Origin: Nereocystis luetkeana
Taxonomy: Eukaryota > Sar > Phaeophyceae > Laminariales > Laminariaceae
DNA: 64,000 nt
Direction of reading: 5' to 3'
NCBI GenBank assembly: GCA_031213475.1
Contig: JARUPZ010000003.1
Coordinates: forward strand, 11,069,127-11,133,126
Shown here: piece after piece, positions 44,594 to 57,643 of the stretch
Numbering within the stretch: the first letter of the stretch is position 1
Layout of the letters: each line of letters begins with the position of its first letter
The notes under the pieces: model-generated
What the model was told of the DNA's origin: nothing
Databases searched by the model: none
What the model saw: the letters and a program-made list of their open reading frames with translations, nothing else
Position numbers and translations under genes: made by a program

Positions 44594-45535
44594 AGGCGCT
44601 TCGCTCCGCGGGCGGCCTACGCCGCCCGCTACGCTCGCTCAGGAAGGAAAAAAGTACATCAAATTATGCGAAGTGAACAGAGGTCCACGATTGAGTTTAG
44701 TGTTTTCAAGGATCGTAATTGCAAACCGGCGACTTGATAATGCCAAGAGTCCCGCCGCCATGCTTCAGGAAAAAACAGCTCCGACGTCAGCTTGGATGCC
44801 ACATATGCGCTTCGCGTCGCGGATGTCGTACGTACGTACATACACCCCAGGTAGGGTACTACTGTCTGTACTTATTTTCTTCTTTCGATATGCTCTATGC
44901 CTGTACTGTATGTTCGAAGAAAGCGAAAGCACAGCACGGCACAGCAGCAAAACAATGAAAATGAAACCGAATACTCGGAAAGGAAAAAAAATCCCCGTTC
45001 CCTCTCGTGTAATATTTGTTCTGTCTAATTGGAACACCTTACACCCGGTCGAAAAGAAGAAAAAAAACAAATCGCACAGAAGAGCTTCTCTCAGCCTCGT
45101 ACGCCGCCCGCCCCTCTCGCGACCACCTCGCTACCGATTTGGTCCGGGTAAAGCTTTTATCACTCTCTGCCACAATCAGCCCCGTCGCCCGCCCCGCGTG
45201 AAGCCCGGTGCTCACCGTGGCCGTCGTTCGCCAGCTCGATAACGTTGGTGCTCAAAACTGCACACCTCCCTCTTTCAATTTCAGCGTGGTCGCAAAGATA
45301 AGCACCGCTTGAATATTATCTTTCCCTCCCGAACGACCTTTATAAACTCGTACATACTCTATCAAAAATCATAAATCGAAGCCAGACAAAGCCCGTTCAT
45401 GCATCCCTCGAGACAAGAAAGAACTGCTGGAAAGGTCCGGCAAGTAATGAAAGAAGGCGGTTTGGAAGTGGGAGCTCTGAGAGGCCAGGGATGCACCAAC
45501 CGAGCACGCTCAGGGGTTGTGATCTAAGTATGTAG
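44594..45535. repeat. dispersed repeat R1 in unit 3 (internally deleted)
   Basis: Shares the 170-bp deletion with units 1 and 4. Confidence 0.8.
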
Positions 45536-45539
45536 TTCT

Positions 45540-45705
45540 ATTATACCCCACTGCACTCCACCTCACTCCACCGTACCTCAGCTCACCTCACCTCACCTCA
45601 CCGCACCTCACCCCACCCCACCTCACCGCACCTCACCTCAGCTCACCCCAGCTCACCCCACCCTACCTCACCTCAGCCGACCTCAACCTTCCCCACCCTA
45701 CTCCA
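45540..45705. repeat. CACCTCACCC-type microsatellite, unit 3
   Basis: As 9181-9345. Confidence 0.83.
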
Positions 45706-45959
45706 CGCTCCAGGTATGTGCGCCTCATCGGCATCCTGAGGGCCTAGGACTGCAGTGGCAGCGGTGGCGGTGTTGATTGACGGCGGAGGCGGTGTCTGCC
45801 GCGATGGTGATGACAGTGGACTACGTGTAGAGATGCCTCCGCCGGATACTCCTGTGTGTGTGTGTGTGTTTTTTTTTTGTCATTTGGCATGTGGTGGGAG
45901 GGGTAGGGGGGGGGGGGAAAGGAGGATGGGGTAGGGGTGGGGTGGACATAATTGTATGC

Positions 45960-46830
45960 GTGATGGAGGCGATGGGTCTCACGCGGTAGCGGCGGTCTGG
46001 TCGACCTTTTGTTTTCCTCGCGAGACCTGCTACGTGGTGAGTTCCCCGGTGTTCGTGTTGCTCTCATTGCTCCCGCCACCCCACCCCCTGACGACGGTGA
46101 GGGGAGAAAGGTAGGGGTGGGTAGGCACACGTGTAGATGTGATAGAGGCGATGGATCGCGCGCAGTGGCGGCGATGTTGTCGGCGTTCTTCTTGTCTGGC
46201 CGGGTGGCTCTTATATAGAAAAGGCGAGGCCTGTTTCGCAGTGATGTCTCCGGTGTTCGTGTTGCTCTCATTGCTCCCGCCGCCCCACCCCCTGACGACG
46301 GTGAGGGGAGAAAGGTGGGTGTGGGGTAGGCACACGTGTAGATGTGATAGAGGCGATGGATCGCGCGCAGTGGCGGCGATGTTGTCGACCCTCTTCTTGT
46401 CTGGCCGGGTGACTCTTATATAGAAAAGGCGAGGCCTGTTTCGCAGTGATGTCTCCGGTGTTCGTGTTGCTCTATTTGCTCCCGCCGCCCCACCCCCTGA
46501 CGACGGTGAGGGGAGAAAGGTAGGGGTGGGTAGGCACACGTGTAGATGTGATCGAGGCGATGGATCGCGCGCAGTGGCGGCGATGTTGTCGACCCTCTTC
46601 TTGTCTGGCCGGGTGACTCTTGTAAAGAAAAACCTGTTTCGCAGTGATGTCTCCGGTGTTCGTGTTGCTCTCATTGCTCCCGCCGCCCCACCCCCTGACG
46701 ACGGTGAGGGGAGAAAGGTGGGGGTGGGTAGGCACACGTGTAGATGTGATAGAGGCGATGGATCGCGCGCAGTGGCGGCGATGTTGTCGACCTTCTTCTT
46801 GTCTGGCCGGGCGACTCTTGTAAAGATAAA
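45960..46830. repeat. 198-bp tandem array, unit 3 (four copies)
   Basis: Two copies carry the TTATATAG variant, against one in units 1 and 2 and none in unit 4, so copies have been exchanged within or between arrays. Confidence 0.9.
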
Positions 46831-47572
46831 TGGGGGAAAAAGTATAAAAACCGATGAGGGGAAAAAAAAGGAAAAAAATGGCAAACCAACGAAAAAAACA
46901 AATGAACAAACAACAACAAAAAAGGAAAAAGGGGAAACAGGAACGCAATTCGGGGGAAGAAGGGACGCGCTCGACGGGGAAAAGAAGAGATGGTAATAAA
47001 CAAACGAAACAAACAAAAAATGAGGGGAAAAATAGTGATGAAAAATAGGGGCAACAGGTACGCGATTCGGGGGGAGAACGGACGCGCTCGACGGGATGGG
47101 TAGTCGCGATGCCCCCCCTTCCTCCGTGTGCATTGTGAGAGTGATTTAGTCGATCGGCTAAGGTGGTTTGCTGTTGCTGATGTTGTTGTTGGTGCAGTTA
47201 CACCCCAGTCCGCCACACCCCGGCTGTCGCTATTTCGGGAGCGGCGCTAGGAGAGAGGTGGCTGGCTGGCTGGCTGGGTGCCTGCTCTCGCCAGATGTTT
47301 AGGCGAGGGCAGTGGCGATGGCGATGTCGGTAGGCACACCAGGCAGGCAAGGCACCTTTTAGAGACGAACGCGACGGCCCCGGTAATGCACCGGGCTCGC
47401 GTCCTCTGCGCTTTCAGAGGGATCATGGGGGTTTATTGACTGATGCATGGATGGTTGGATCGATGGATTGCATGTTGGATGGGTGAATGGGTGGATGGGT
47501 GGGGGGATGGATTGAATGATTGATTGATAGGTGGATGGAAGAGGTATGGATTGATTGATTGATTGATTGATC
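46831..47572. repeat. purine-rich tract and mixed microsatellites, unit 3
   Basis: As 10451-11195. Confidence 0.68.
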
Positions 47573-49389
47573 CATTACTGTTTTGTGTTGGGGGAGACAT
47601 TGCTCGCCGGTCCTGCTTCTGTTAGGGTACCGTTTTTCATTTTTGGGAGGAAGGATGAGACTCGCCCGTGGTGTTTACCTATCTGGGAAGGAAGGCTGAG
47701 GTGCCACCTCGTATGCGTATGTACGCCTTTTGTCTGCCTGACCCCGCCAGATGTTTAGGCGAGGGTCGTGGTGATGACGATATCGGTAGGCACACCAGGC
47801 AGGAAAGACGAGCCCTAACGCTTTTGGCCTCAATTCACCGATATTTTTCTGCGCTCAGTGAGATATGGGGCATCCATGCTTTGTTTCTTGCTTTTTGAAG
47901 AGGAAATGGCGTTCGCCCCCGTCGCGCTCTTTTGTTTGGGGGGGGAGGGGGTGACAGAACGGCAAATACTACAGCAGACGCTTCCACGGTTACTGCTGTG
48001 CATCTTTCGGAGGCGTATTTGTACCTTGGATTTATCGTCATCCCTATTTGTCTTCACTTGGTACCCGCTTTTATTGAGACTTTGAATACTGGTAGGTGCT
48101 ATTACTACAGTAGTTATATAGCAGCGGGATGGATCTGGCTTTTAACTTTGTTTGTGTTCGCGGAGGAAAAGTGATTCGCTCACGTCGTCTTCAGTGTTTT
48201 GCATGTTGCTTTTTATCCAGAGAGGTTACATACGATTCTCGCCTGTATAGTACGATGTATGTAGCGCTTCGGATTTGGAAACGACGTTGAGTTTTGGAGG
48301 TGATAGATGTCGAGGAGGGAATTTCCCGGCCGCAGTGCTGTCTTTTTTTGAACCGATAGGAGGGAAGGGATAGGCGACGAATTCGTGTACGTACACACTT
48401 TTTGAAGAGACAACCTCGACGGTATCTGGGTATCGCGCTGACCCTCTTGTTAGTAGTGGCTATGATCCTCTGGTAATACATATATTATGGGTAGTTTTTT
48501 GTTTTGTTTCTCGTTTTGAAGAGAGAGCCAAAAGCCTCCTCGCCCGTGCAGTTTTGGTTTGGTTCGGGATACGAGAGGAGAGGGTCGGAGAGGAGAGGAG
48601 ATGCTATGGCTCTGGCACGTGGTGTTTGCTTGGTTGGGGAGGGAAGGTAGATAGAGGTGTCCCCCACACCACGTGCACTCCTTGCCAAGCCCAGGCCGAC
48701 AAGTGAAGGGACAAGCCGGAACGTTTGGTTGGTTATCCCGCCGACTGACCGCGGGCTGTCTGCACTGTCTCGGGGGTGAATTGATGCATGGATGGGTGCA
48801 AGGAGGCGCGTGTTTTCGTTGGATTGGGAAGGGACTTACTCGCCCTTCATCTTTGTGAGGGCCATTGGATTGGAGAGGAAGAACAGCTCTCGTTGTGGTT
48901 TTTTGGGGGGGGGGATATTTTGGACTGGAGGGGGACTGACTCGCCCGTCATTTTGTTTATGTTAAAGGTTTAGATAGCCATGGCCAGTAGGGTATGTACT
49001 GGTGCGTGTTGTTTTAGAGATGGAAAGGCCTCTGTGGATATGGCTCGCCCGCCATGGTTTGTATTTGGGGGGATTTATATATTAGGTGGAGGTAGAAGGT
49101 AGAGGGCAGTACAGCTAAGGTATTATACTTTTGGCCATCATCAAGGTTCTAGTGAGCAGCACTATTATCAAGTCCAGTAAGTCTAGTTGTGTCATCATGA
49201 TGTGTCGCTTTATGTAGCACAGTCGTAGTTATTAGTGTTGGTGGTATATAGTCGTAACAGTAAGAAGCCGTCGATTTCATGGGTTCATCATGTTGATTTT
49301 GAGTCCACCTGTTGGGTAATAGGAGAGGGATGGCAGTCGCGCGCCACGCTCTTTCGGGTGGATTGTTTTATAGATACGTCACGTATTGC
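47573..49389. other. gene-less stretch, unit 3
   Basis: Equivalent of 11196-12996. Confidence 0.45.
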
Positions 49390-49602
49390 ACAGGTGACCG
49401 AGACACCCCCCCCCCCTGCACAATGCAGGCGTAAACAAATCCTTGTAGAAAAGTAGAGCAATCTAGCGAACCCCACAAAGTGTCGATAACCTCTCAATTC
49501 GGTATACGACTGTTAATACTGGTGTGCTACATTGTTCGACGTCTCCACAAGGATTATTTTATGCCCACATTGTGCAGGGGGGGAGGGGTCCCAGCCACCT
49601 GT
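49390..49602. mobile_element. 212-bp foldback / MITE-like element, unit 3
   Basis: As 12997-13208. Confidence 0.7.
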
Positions 49603-51858
49603 GTAGCATTGACGGTGCAGGCAAGGGGTCGATCGGGAGGTGTGCTCTCTAGCCTCTCGTCCAGGCCGGTGTGCGCGCTACATCTATTGGTGCATTATTT
49701 GTACCGTGCCAGGGTGGAGAGCATGTCGCGTGTTGGGGTTAGGGGAGGTAGGGAGGGAGCGTGTCGGGTATTGGGGCAGTCATCGTACAGTGTTCCTTTT
49801 AGTCCAGGCTGTTGTGCTTAGCGTACCGTACATGCGTTAACTACACCGTGCCGGGAGGGAACGTTGTCTGTCATGTCTGGGGACCATTTGAGGCCCCCCG
49901 CCCCTTTTTTGCGATGCTGCTGTTGGAGGCTGGCGCTGCTTGTTTGTTAAGCAGGCGCCGTGCGTGCCACATGGGAGCATCGTATCACACCCGGAACGTA
50001 TAGGCTCGGTTAAAGTAAACTCCTCCTGGCTGGTGTTCGCAGCAGTGCAGCAGCAGCTGTTGTTTACGCGTTGCACCGTGCCGGACTAATCTCCTGGCTG
50101 GTGTGCGCAGCAGTACAGCTGTGGTTGTACTTGTAGGACGCTTCATTCACCGGACCGGGACTGAGCTTGTTGGGGACTGCCTTTCAACCCCTTCCCCCCC
50201 CCCCTCCCCTGTTCCCCCCACCCCCGGCTCCCCTGCTCCGTTATGCTGTTTGTTGTTGTAGAAATGACTTTGGGGGTGTAGGAAAAGCCTCCTGCTTCGT
50301 GAGAGCTGCATGCATGAAATAGAGCACTACCCCATCAATATGGGGTGGGAAGCCGCGATGTTCGTTGTCGTCTGTGTTCCCGTATTACACGCTACCTGGT
50401 AGACTACACCCCCACGTATTTCGAAGCTGGTTCTCTCGACAATGGGGAAGGTGCAAACGCCGAGCGATTCTTGTATGGAAATATCTCGACGGGCCACCAT
50501 TTTTTGCCCCCCTTGCCTAGAAGAAACTCGGCTTGGAAATTCGTCCTAGGGTGTGTATGTTATCTTGATTGTAGTATACGGTATCTGACGGTGGGCATAG
50601 AGAATAGCGGTTTGAAGTTTGTTTGTGGTTGCTGCAATTCTTGTTGCATCTTGGTCAACTAGTTGTTGCCTTTTGCTCGAAGTATTTGCATCTTGTTGTA
50701 TTTTTTGCTTTCTGCATTTTTTCGGTGTGTTGTTTACGTAGTAGTCGTGCGTTTGCTTTTTGCATCGTGCGTAGATGATACACAGCGCGTATAGTACAGG
50801 GTATTGGGTTTTATAATATTTTTGGCTTTTGTGTTTTTGCAGAAGTTTGCTTGTTTTTTGTGGGTGTTCTGTTTGTGTAGATGGATGATACAGATATACC
50901 TGGTAGCGCGTAGGAAACTGGGTACCAGGTATGTACTTATGACATCAGGCATATTTCGGTGCTGTATGCTTAGCTGTGCTCGCCGCCCTGCCATAACCGC
51001 GCCCCGGTCAGCTTAACGGAGCAGCACTGGCGCGCACACCAGCAGCAAGCAGCGCTGCCTGGAGTTATTTTGGGGGGGCGCTATGCATATTTCTCTATTT
51101 TGGGGGGCATATCAATCGCTTAAGGCCGGTGCAGGGCGAGCGATGGTGTCGGGTCCGTTGGTGGGCGAGTGGGCGAGTGCAGGCGGGGGGGCGGAGGTAG
51201 GACGAGGAATCGTCGAGGGAGGCGGAGGGAGGAAGGGCGAGGGACGAGGAGCGGTTGGGAGTTTTGAAAAATGGTTGCCTACCTATCTATATGTGTGTAC
51301 TAGGTATCATACAGTTCGAAGTATGCGAGTACCTCTTGTGATTGCTCTTGGGGGGAGAATAGAGAGCTTTTGCCGGCTGCGGGGGAACTGTATGTGATGC
51401 ATGTGGTGTATCAGGTGTATGTGATTTGTATGGTCTGGTGTACAATAGGCCGAAGGTGGAGATACTACAATCGTAGTTCTTACTGTGCAGACACACACAC
51501 GTGCCGAACTGTTTTGCGGCGGTTCGGTAAATAAGCGGAACGATGAAATAATGGATATTGATATTGAGGAGGAAAACATGGCGAGGAATCGACAATTAAT
51601 TGGTATATGAAATCACGTCTTGAGATCAGTCTACTTGAGTATATCGTTGGGGTCATCAACATCACCACGAAAAACCTGTTAGCATCACTATGGTGGGAAT
51701 CAATGATCGTCGTCATCAACAATTGAATCAATGCCATTGTCGCCGCCTGTCTGTTTGTCACACATGCACATGCCCAACGTTTAGAGCCTTCAGTCGCGCA
51801 CTGGCGATTGTAGTGTTCGATGCGGTTTGTACATTCTTGGTATTTGTTGCAGAAGTAG
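49603..51858. other. gene-less stretch, unit 3
   Basis: Equivalent of 13209-15467, with a C-rich run at about 50190-50232. It has the TACCAGG heptamer at about 50923. Confidence 0.45.
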
Positions 51859-51949
51859 ATGGAAGCTTCCATGGAAGCATAGTCTACTTCCTTCCATGTG
51901 TGCGGAAGCTTCCACAAGCTTCCATTTTTGAATTTCCATGGAAGCTTCC
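51859..51949. repeat. cluster of TTCCATGGAAGC palindromes, unit 3
   Basis: As 15468-15556. Confidence 0.75.
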
Positions 51950-53350
51950 ACGAGCTACGAGTACATATTTATTTCCGCTGGTTTCCGTGAACTTCCTACA
52001 GTAGAGGGCGTGTTAATGTTCTTCCCTTACATCTTTGCATCCCCTTCAACAGGGGCCGCTTTGAATCATTGCATCCCCTCCCCTTGTTCTTCTCTCCCTC
52101 CTTACGCCCCCCTCCCTGCCCCGGTTCCCTCCCCCGCCCCCGTTTCTCCCATCCCTGCGCCCCCAAGCCTGTCCGTTTATCTATTGGGGTTGTCCGCACA
52201 ATTGATTTCGGAGACTGCCCACTTATCTATTCGAATTGTCGGATAACTTTGGGTGCTGTCGATAAACTAGGAAAGTCTGGGCAGTAGGGCCAGATGGCTG
52301 TCTATTCATAGCATTTGCCCCGATAACCGAATTCAAGTCGTGTTTTATCACGCATGCAAGCATAGGCCACAGTAGACAAGATATTGCAATAGGAACCTAT
52401 TCATAGGCAGTAGTCCTGGTGTTGTCTTTTGTCCAGTTTGTGATAAACGTTGTATCATCCAATCAGCGCGCGACTACGCTGATTCATAACAGCGGCATGT
52501 GATTATCAGACAGACGGCCACGATGACATTGATCCAATTGGCAATTGACGATTGGCGATATTGATGATCATTGATGACCATCATATTGATGCTACCAGGT
52601 TATTTAAGGTGGTATTGATGGCCACAACGCTATACTTGAGTATGCCTGGTATCATATCATCTATCGATTGATGGATTTTCCTTAGAAACCGATTGTAAAA
52701 GGATCAACTCCTCATATCATTCCCCTCGTTGTTCATTCATTATCCCGCGTAGTGTTCCTAATCCTCGAATTGTACTAAATCGTCGTGGACAGTTGGACGT
52801 GACTCACTCTATCTACTCCAGCAGTGATAACTGCGGAAGTATCTCCTACGTACTGTAGCCTATCATACACCAGATCAAATACGCCAGAAACACCACCACA
52901 TACGTTACATACACAACATGACAGCCTGCCCAACGTCCGTGACAGCCCCCTACTCTTCCCCCCAAGGTAAACAAAGAGGTGCTTGTATGATACGTAGTAC
53001 ACACGTACAGCTTGCCCAAGGTCCGTAACACCCCCCTCTCTCCCCCACAAGGTAAACCGAAGAGGTGCTCGTATACCAGGGGCGTATGATACGGCAGTAC
53101 GCTTACAAATAGGTCACACTCAATTTCTAACCGCTAGTCGCCCTGTGCTTTTCTTACGTGTGCTGCACTCCGCCGCCAATCCAAGAAAGCAACAAACGAA
53201 ACAGTACAGGAGAGTTATTTCCCCTCTGCAGTAATCACAAAATCAGAAACACGACCGGCGAATAATATCCTTTCGAATCCAGCATCAACAAAAAAGTCCA
53301 TCCATCCTTTTTTCTTTTTTCACCCATCAATCTATCAATCCACCCGCTGT
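51950..53350. other. gene-less stretch with C-rich tract at 52078-52167, unit 3
   Basis: Equivalent of 15557-16962, without the heptamer at about 52380. Confidence 0.45.
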
Positions 53351-53430
53351 CTCAAAAGCGCAGAAACCGGCCAGTCGGCGAGATGGCTTAGATAGGCACC
53401 TCGCCGACTGACCGTTTCTGCACTTTTGAG
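53351..53430. repeat. 80-bp hairpin element, unit 3
   Basis: As 16963-17042. Confidence 0.8.
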
Positions 53431-54098
53431 ATATGGCTGCATTGATTGATTGATGGAGGATATTCTCTTTGTTGGCAATTCCTGCGGGCTCTTCGCTTAT
53501 AGGTCTAAGTTCGGAAAGGTGTGCGCGTGGCGTGGGTAATACCTCTACCTTCCACACACCTCAAAAAAAGGGCCACATCCTCTCCTCATTCCAAAACAAT
53601 GAAAACAAAAGTGTGCCGGGAGAGAAGCCATTATTATAGCTCTTTCTCCCAGACGAAAACAAAAACATACTGGCATGTATATATCATCTATAGTGCCTCT
53701 AGAGGGTACCCACTGAGAAGGTCCGCGCTATGCTCAGAGACCATCGAAGATGCTTCAGCAAAACGGGTGTATTACACACAGTCCATCACCTCTCTACTCT
53801 TGCATCCCATCGGTTGGAAACCAAAAATACAGCATGGGGGGCGAGCAACTCCCTCTCCAAAAAACAAAAAGAAAACATTCCGTGTCTCTCATTGAGTGCA
53901 GAAATGACTGCTGCGTGTGGTCGCGGCTGCGGTGGAGTCTTCGACGTAGAAGGCGCTTTCTAGCTTCTACGGCCAGAGGCGCTTCCGCTGCTCCGGATAG
54001 TCGAGGTGGTTCATCATCAGGAGGAGACGGTGGTCGCTTGTGCAATTGCCAGTATCGTCCGAGGCCTCCAGGACGTCGGCGAGGCGCGTATAGCTCGA

Positions 54099-54165
54099 GC
54101 GTGGGGTGGGGTGGGGTGAGGTGGGGTGGGTTAGGGTTATGGTTAGGGTGAGGTTAGGGTGCGGT
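54099..54165 (+). repeat. GGGGT repeats and telomere-like run, unit 3
   Basis: TTAGGG followed by TTATGG and TTAGGG; one base different from the unit 1 run. Confidence 0.75.
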
Positions 54166-55283
54166 GTTGTTGTTTATACCAAGTGTATACCAGGTATGAT
54201 ACTCGTACGGTGTCCCTGGACCACAGCTGTGCTCTTGTACATACATACATACTGCTGGGTCTACAGTATTATGGCGTTTTCGTAAATATCGCCCCTTGAA
54301 AACGCCGACGCAATAACGCAAGTTCAAGACCTTGACATTGATGATAGTGGTCGCAAGTGGGCATTGGAAGGACGTGTAGACAAACAACATAAAAAAAGCG
54401 AAATGCAACAAAATCAAAGAAAACAAAAAAGCCTATTCGCGAAACAAGGTCAGTTATGTAAAGTATGCACCTCTACAGCAACTATGTTCTATTTGCCGGC
54501 CCAATAACAGTTATCCTCATGTAAGGGAGGTGCGTCCTCACTGTTGCTGCTGCTGCTTGTGCTGCTTGAACAAATACGGGTGCTGGGTGTCAAGCCAATA
54601 CATAACAGTCATGGGGTGTGATGGAATGATCACATACAGAGGGCGTGTCTTAACTCCCACCGAAGAGCATGGGAACAGGCGGAACGGAACGAGGCTGTTC
54701 GTGGTCATTCGTTCCGTTCCTACCTAAAAAAACGTGTTTGGGACCATGCAGAATCCTGGGCCTCGCCAGCTGAATCGGCACGAACGGTATATTTTGCATA
54801 TACCAAAGCAAATTGGTGTCAACATCCATCTTCGGATCTTCGGTGGTGTCCATCTACATCAAATAATCTGCTATTTGTTCCCGTTCGGTCGGGCCGTTCC
54901 GTCCTCCCAAACAGAAAAAGGGGTCCAACACTTCTTCTTCCTCTTCCTAGATACCAGGTACCAGGTATACTGTTTTACTCGGGCTGCACTGAATCTATTC
55001 GTTTCCGACAACCAATCAACACCAATTCATGCGGCAAATAATAATCCATTCGGTTCGTTCCAATGCTCTCTGGGGGGGGTTAAGATACACCCCGAGTACC
55101 ATACTTCGTCTATCGGCACGGCGATCACATGGGTGATCCACAAGTCTTTAAGTACGCGCGTTTATGTACACAACGTGACGGAAAGGCATTCAAACTATGG
55201 GAGATGTTGGCTGCACAAGCAGACAGGCAGGAAGCCAGACAGACAAAAAGGAAGGCAGCAGGCCAACAGATAATCACGGCAAA
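54166..55283. other. unassigned segment, unit 3
   Basis: Equivalent of 17769-18890. It carries two tandem TACCAGG heptamers at about 54951-54967, where unit 1 has one and unit 2 none. Confidence 0.35.
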
Positions 55284-55972
55284 TAACATAGGCAAGGCAA
55301 GGAAGATACGGTGAGCGAGCAAGCACGGCAGAGAAGCAAGGCAGAGAAGCAAGCAGGCAAGCAAGGCAAGCGAGACGAGCAAGGCAAAGCAAGGCAAGCA
55401 AGGCAAGCAAGGCAAGCAAGGCAAGCAAGGCGAGCAAGGCAAGCAAGGCGAGCAAGGCAAGCAAGGCAAGCAAGGCAAGCAAAGCGAGCAAGGCAAGCAA
55501 GGCAAGCAAGGCAAGCGAGGCAAGCAAGGCAAGCAAGGCAAGCAAGGCAAGCAAGGCAAGCAAAGCAAGCAAGGCAAGCAAGGCAAGCAAGGCAAGCAAG
55601 GCAAGCAAGGCAAGCAAGGCAAGCAAGGCAAGACAAGGCAAGCCAGGCAAGCAAGGCAAGCAAGGCAAGCAAGGCAAGCAAGGCAAGCAAGGCAAGCAAG
55701 GCAAGCAAGGCAAGCAAGGCAAGCAAGGCAAGCAAGGCAAGCAAGGCAAGCAAGGCAAGCAAGGCAAGCAAGGCAAGCAAGGCAAGCAAGGCAAGCAAGG
55801 CAAGCAAGGCAAGCAAGGCAAGACAAGGCAAGCAAGGCAAGACAAGCAAGGCAAGCAAGGCAAGCAAGGCAAGCAAGGCAAGACAAGCGAGGCAAGCAAG
55901 GCGAGGCATGCAAGGCAAGACAAGCGAGGCAAGCAAGGCAAGCCAGGCAAGCCAGGCAAGCAAGGCAAAGCA
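55284..55972. repeat. 9-bp minisatellite (CAAGGCAAG)n, unit 3
   Basis: About 690 bp with more CGAGGCAAG and AAAGCAAG variants than unit 2. Confidence 0.9.
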
Positions 55973-56042
55973 AGGAGGCTACGAGTACCAACAAGGTCTC
56001 GAGGTCTCACAACAAAGACGATGCTGCACTTTCTCCACTCAC

Positions 56043-56182
56043 TGGTAGCTCTTGATGAATTCCCCGTTCGCCAGCTTTTTCACGTAGACCACTTTGGACA
56101 GGTCGTGCTGAAGTATCACGCGAGCATCGGCGGCCGATGGTTGCGCTCCGCCAGCGTAGGTGTGGGACGAGGCATTGCCAAT
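56043..56182 (-). pseudogene. VPS15: VPS15-like first exon without ATG (unit 3)
   Basis: The 140-nt exon keeps its frame and GTGAGT donor (starting at 56042), but the start codon reads ATT in place of ATG. The next codons GGC AAT GCC are unchanged, so the myristoylated MGN start cannot be made by normal initiation. The upstream frame is open but offers no nearby in-frame ATG, judging from the unit 1 reading. Confidence 0.55.
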
Positions 56183-57005
56183 GGTGTACGCTGCTGCTGT
56201 CTTCTCATGATAGGACTTTCGCTCGACGACGGAGGGATACTGTGTGGAATGATGCTCCCCGATCTCAGCACCTGCTCCTATACCGATTATTTTTCTCCAA
56301 CAACGTCTTCAGCATCTCCCACCCATGGGAATTGCGAGGCGTGTCAGCCATCTAGAGAGATACCACAGCAGCAACTAGCAGCACACACGCTGCAAAACAG
56401 GTGCCTTTGCAACGTTTGGTTTCCATTTTCCCCCCGACGGAATAAAGCCTCCATATCTATACGTGTAAAAAACAATTTTGGATCCTGTGTCCTGTGCACA
56501 CACTTAGCACATAGAACATCACAGCGCACGTGGGGGTGGGGGCGGGGACGGGGGCGGGGGGCCGCGGCAGTGGTGCCCACCCCTCAAGGCAGGTGGCGTC
56601 AAGGGTCAGAGAGTGTGGAGGGGATTGGAGACGAAGGCGAAGGTAAAGAAGCCTTGCCCTGCCGAAGCCCCCACCGAAGCCGCCGTTAGGTGCGGAGTCC
56701 TGCAGTCGCCACAACAATGGAGACTACGGCTATTCATAGGTGGGTGATTTATTGTTTATCTAGGGACACGCGGTGGGGGGCGGGGGCGGGGCATGGTGCA
56801 GGTAGGGCTTCTGCCCTTTGCCTGACTCTCGGGTGGGTACGTAGGGCGGATACTTTTCTCGTTCAGGTGTGGGTTTGCTTGCGACAATCACGTTGGTTTG
56901 GACCGCCTCGCACATGTCGTTCAGAACACGGTCTACCACAGGTGCCACTCCGTATACTTGGTGTACAGCATTACTACTGCTGTTTGTTAACCCTGGAATA
57001 GGACT
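56183..57005. other. presumed 5' region of the VPS15-like exon, unit 3
   Basis: Equivalent of 19521-20322, including the G-rich runs. Confidence 0.4.
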
Positions 57006-57068
57006 GCAGTCCCGTTTTGGGGACAAATTACTCAGCATTTGAATGGTTTGTCCCCCAAACGGGACTGC
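57006..57068. repeat. 63-bp foldback, unit 3
   Basis: As 20323-20385. Confidence 0.85.
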
Positions 57069-57319
57069 ACTCCTAAACAGGTTGGGACTGCTGTACCAAC
57101 AGCAGTAGATCCTCTACGTACTCCTCTACTGCTGTTGTTGCAGATCCTATTCCGGCACGTAGCCTGCCTCTCCCCTAAGATATCTCGTTTTGTTCCCTCT
57201 CTCTGTTCTGCCACAAGTCCCAGCTAAGTTCCCTGCGTATTTGGGTTCTCTGGCTTGACTGTTATGTCCTCTGCAAAATGCGATGTGCCTCTGGTACAAT
57301 TTTCTTGTTCGGCTTGCTT

Positions 57320-57640
57320 CGGCTGTGCTTTCTGTTTTCGTACCAAGCACGTTGGCCTTTCATTTGCGATGATTCCGCTGCGCTCGCTCACGAGGAAGAA
57401 TGAAACGAACGCAAAATATCGTCCAAACGATCGGGAGCAAAGAGGCGGCTTGCAAATGCCAAGAGCTCCATGTTCCATCCAGGAAAACGTCCCGGACGCC
57501 GTATGCGTGTACGTACAGACATACTAGTACCTGGTACTTATTTCGGGATGCCCGAAAGAAAGAAAGCACAGAACGGCACAGGCACGCACAACACTGGAAA
57601 AAAATGGAAATCGAATTGAAACGAAATATTGGGTATTAAG
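57320..57640. repeat. left part of an R1 copy interrupted by MITEs, unit 3
   Basis: As 20640-20960. Confidence 0.75.
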
Positions 57641-57643
57641 GCT

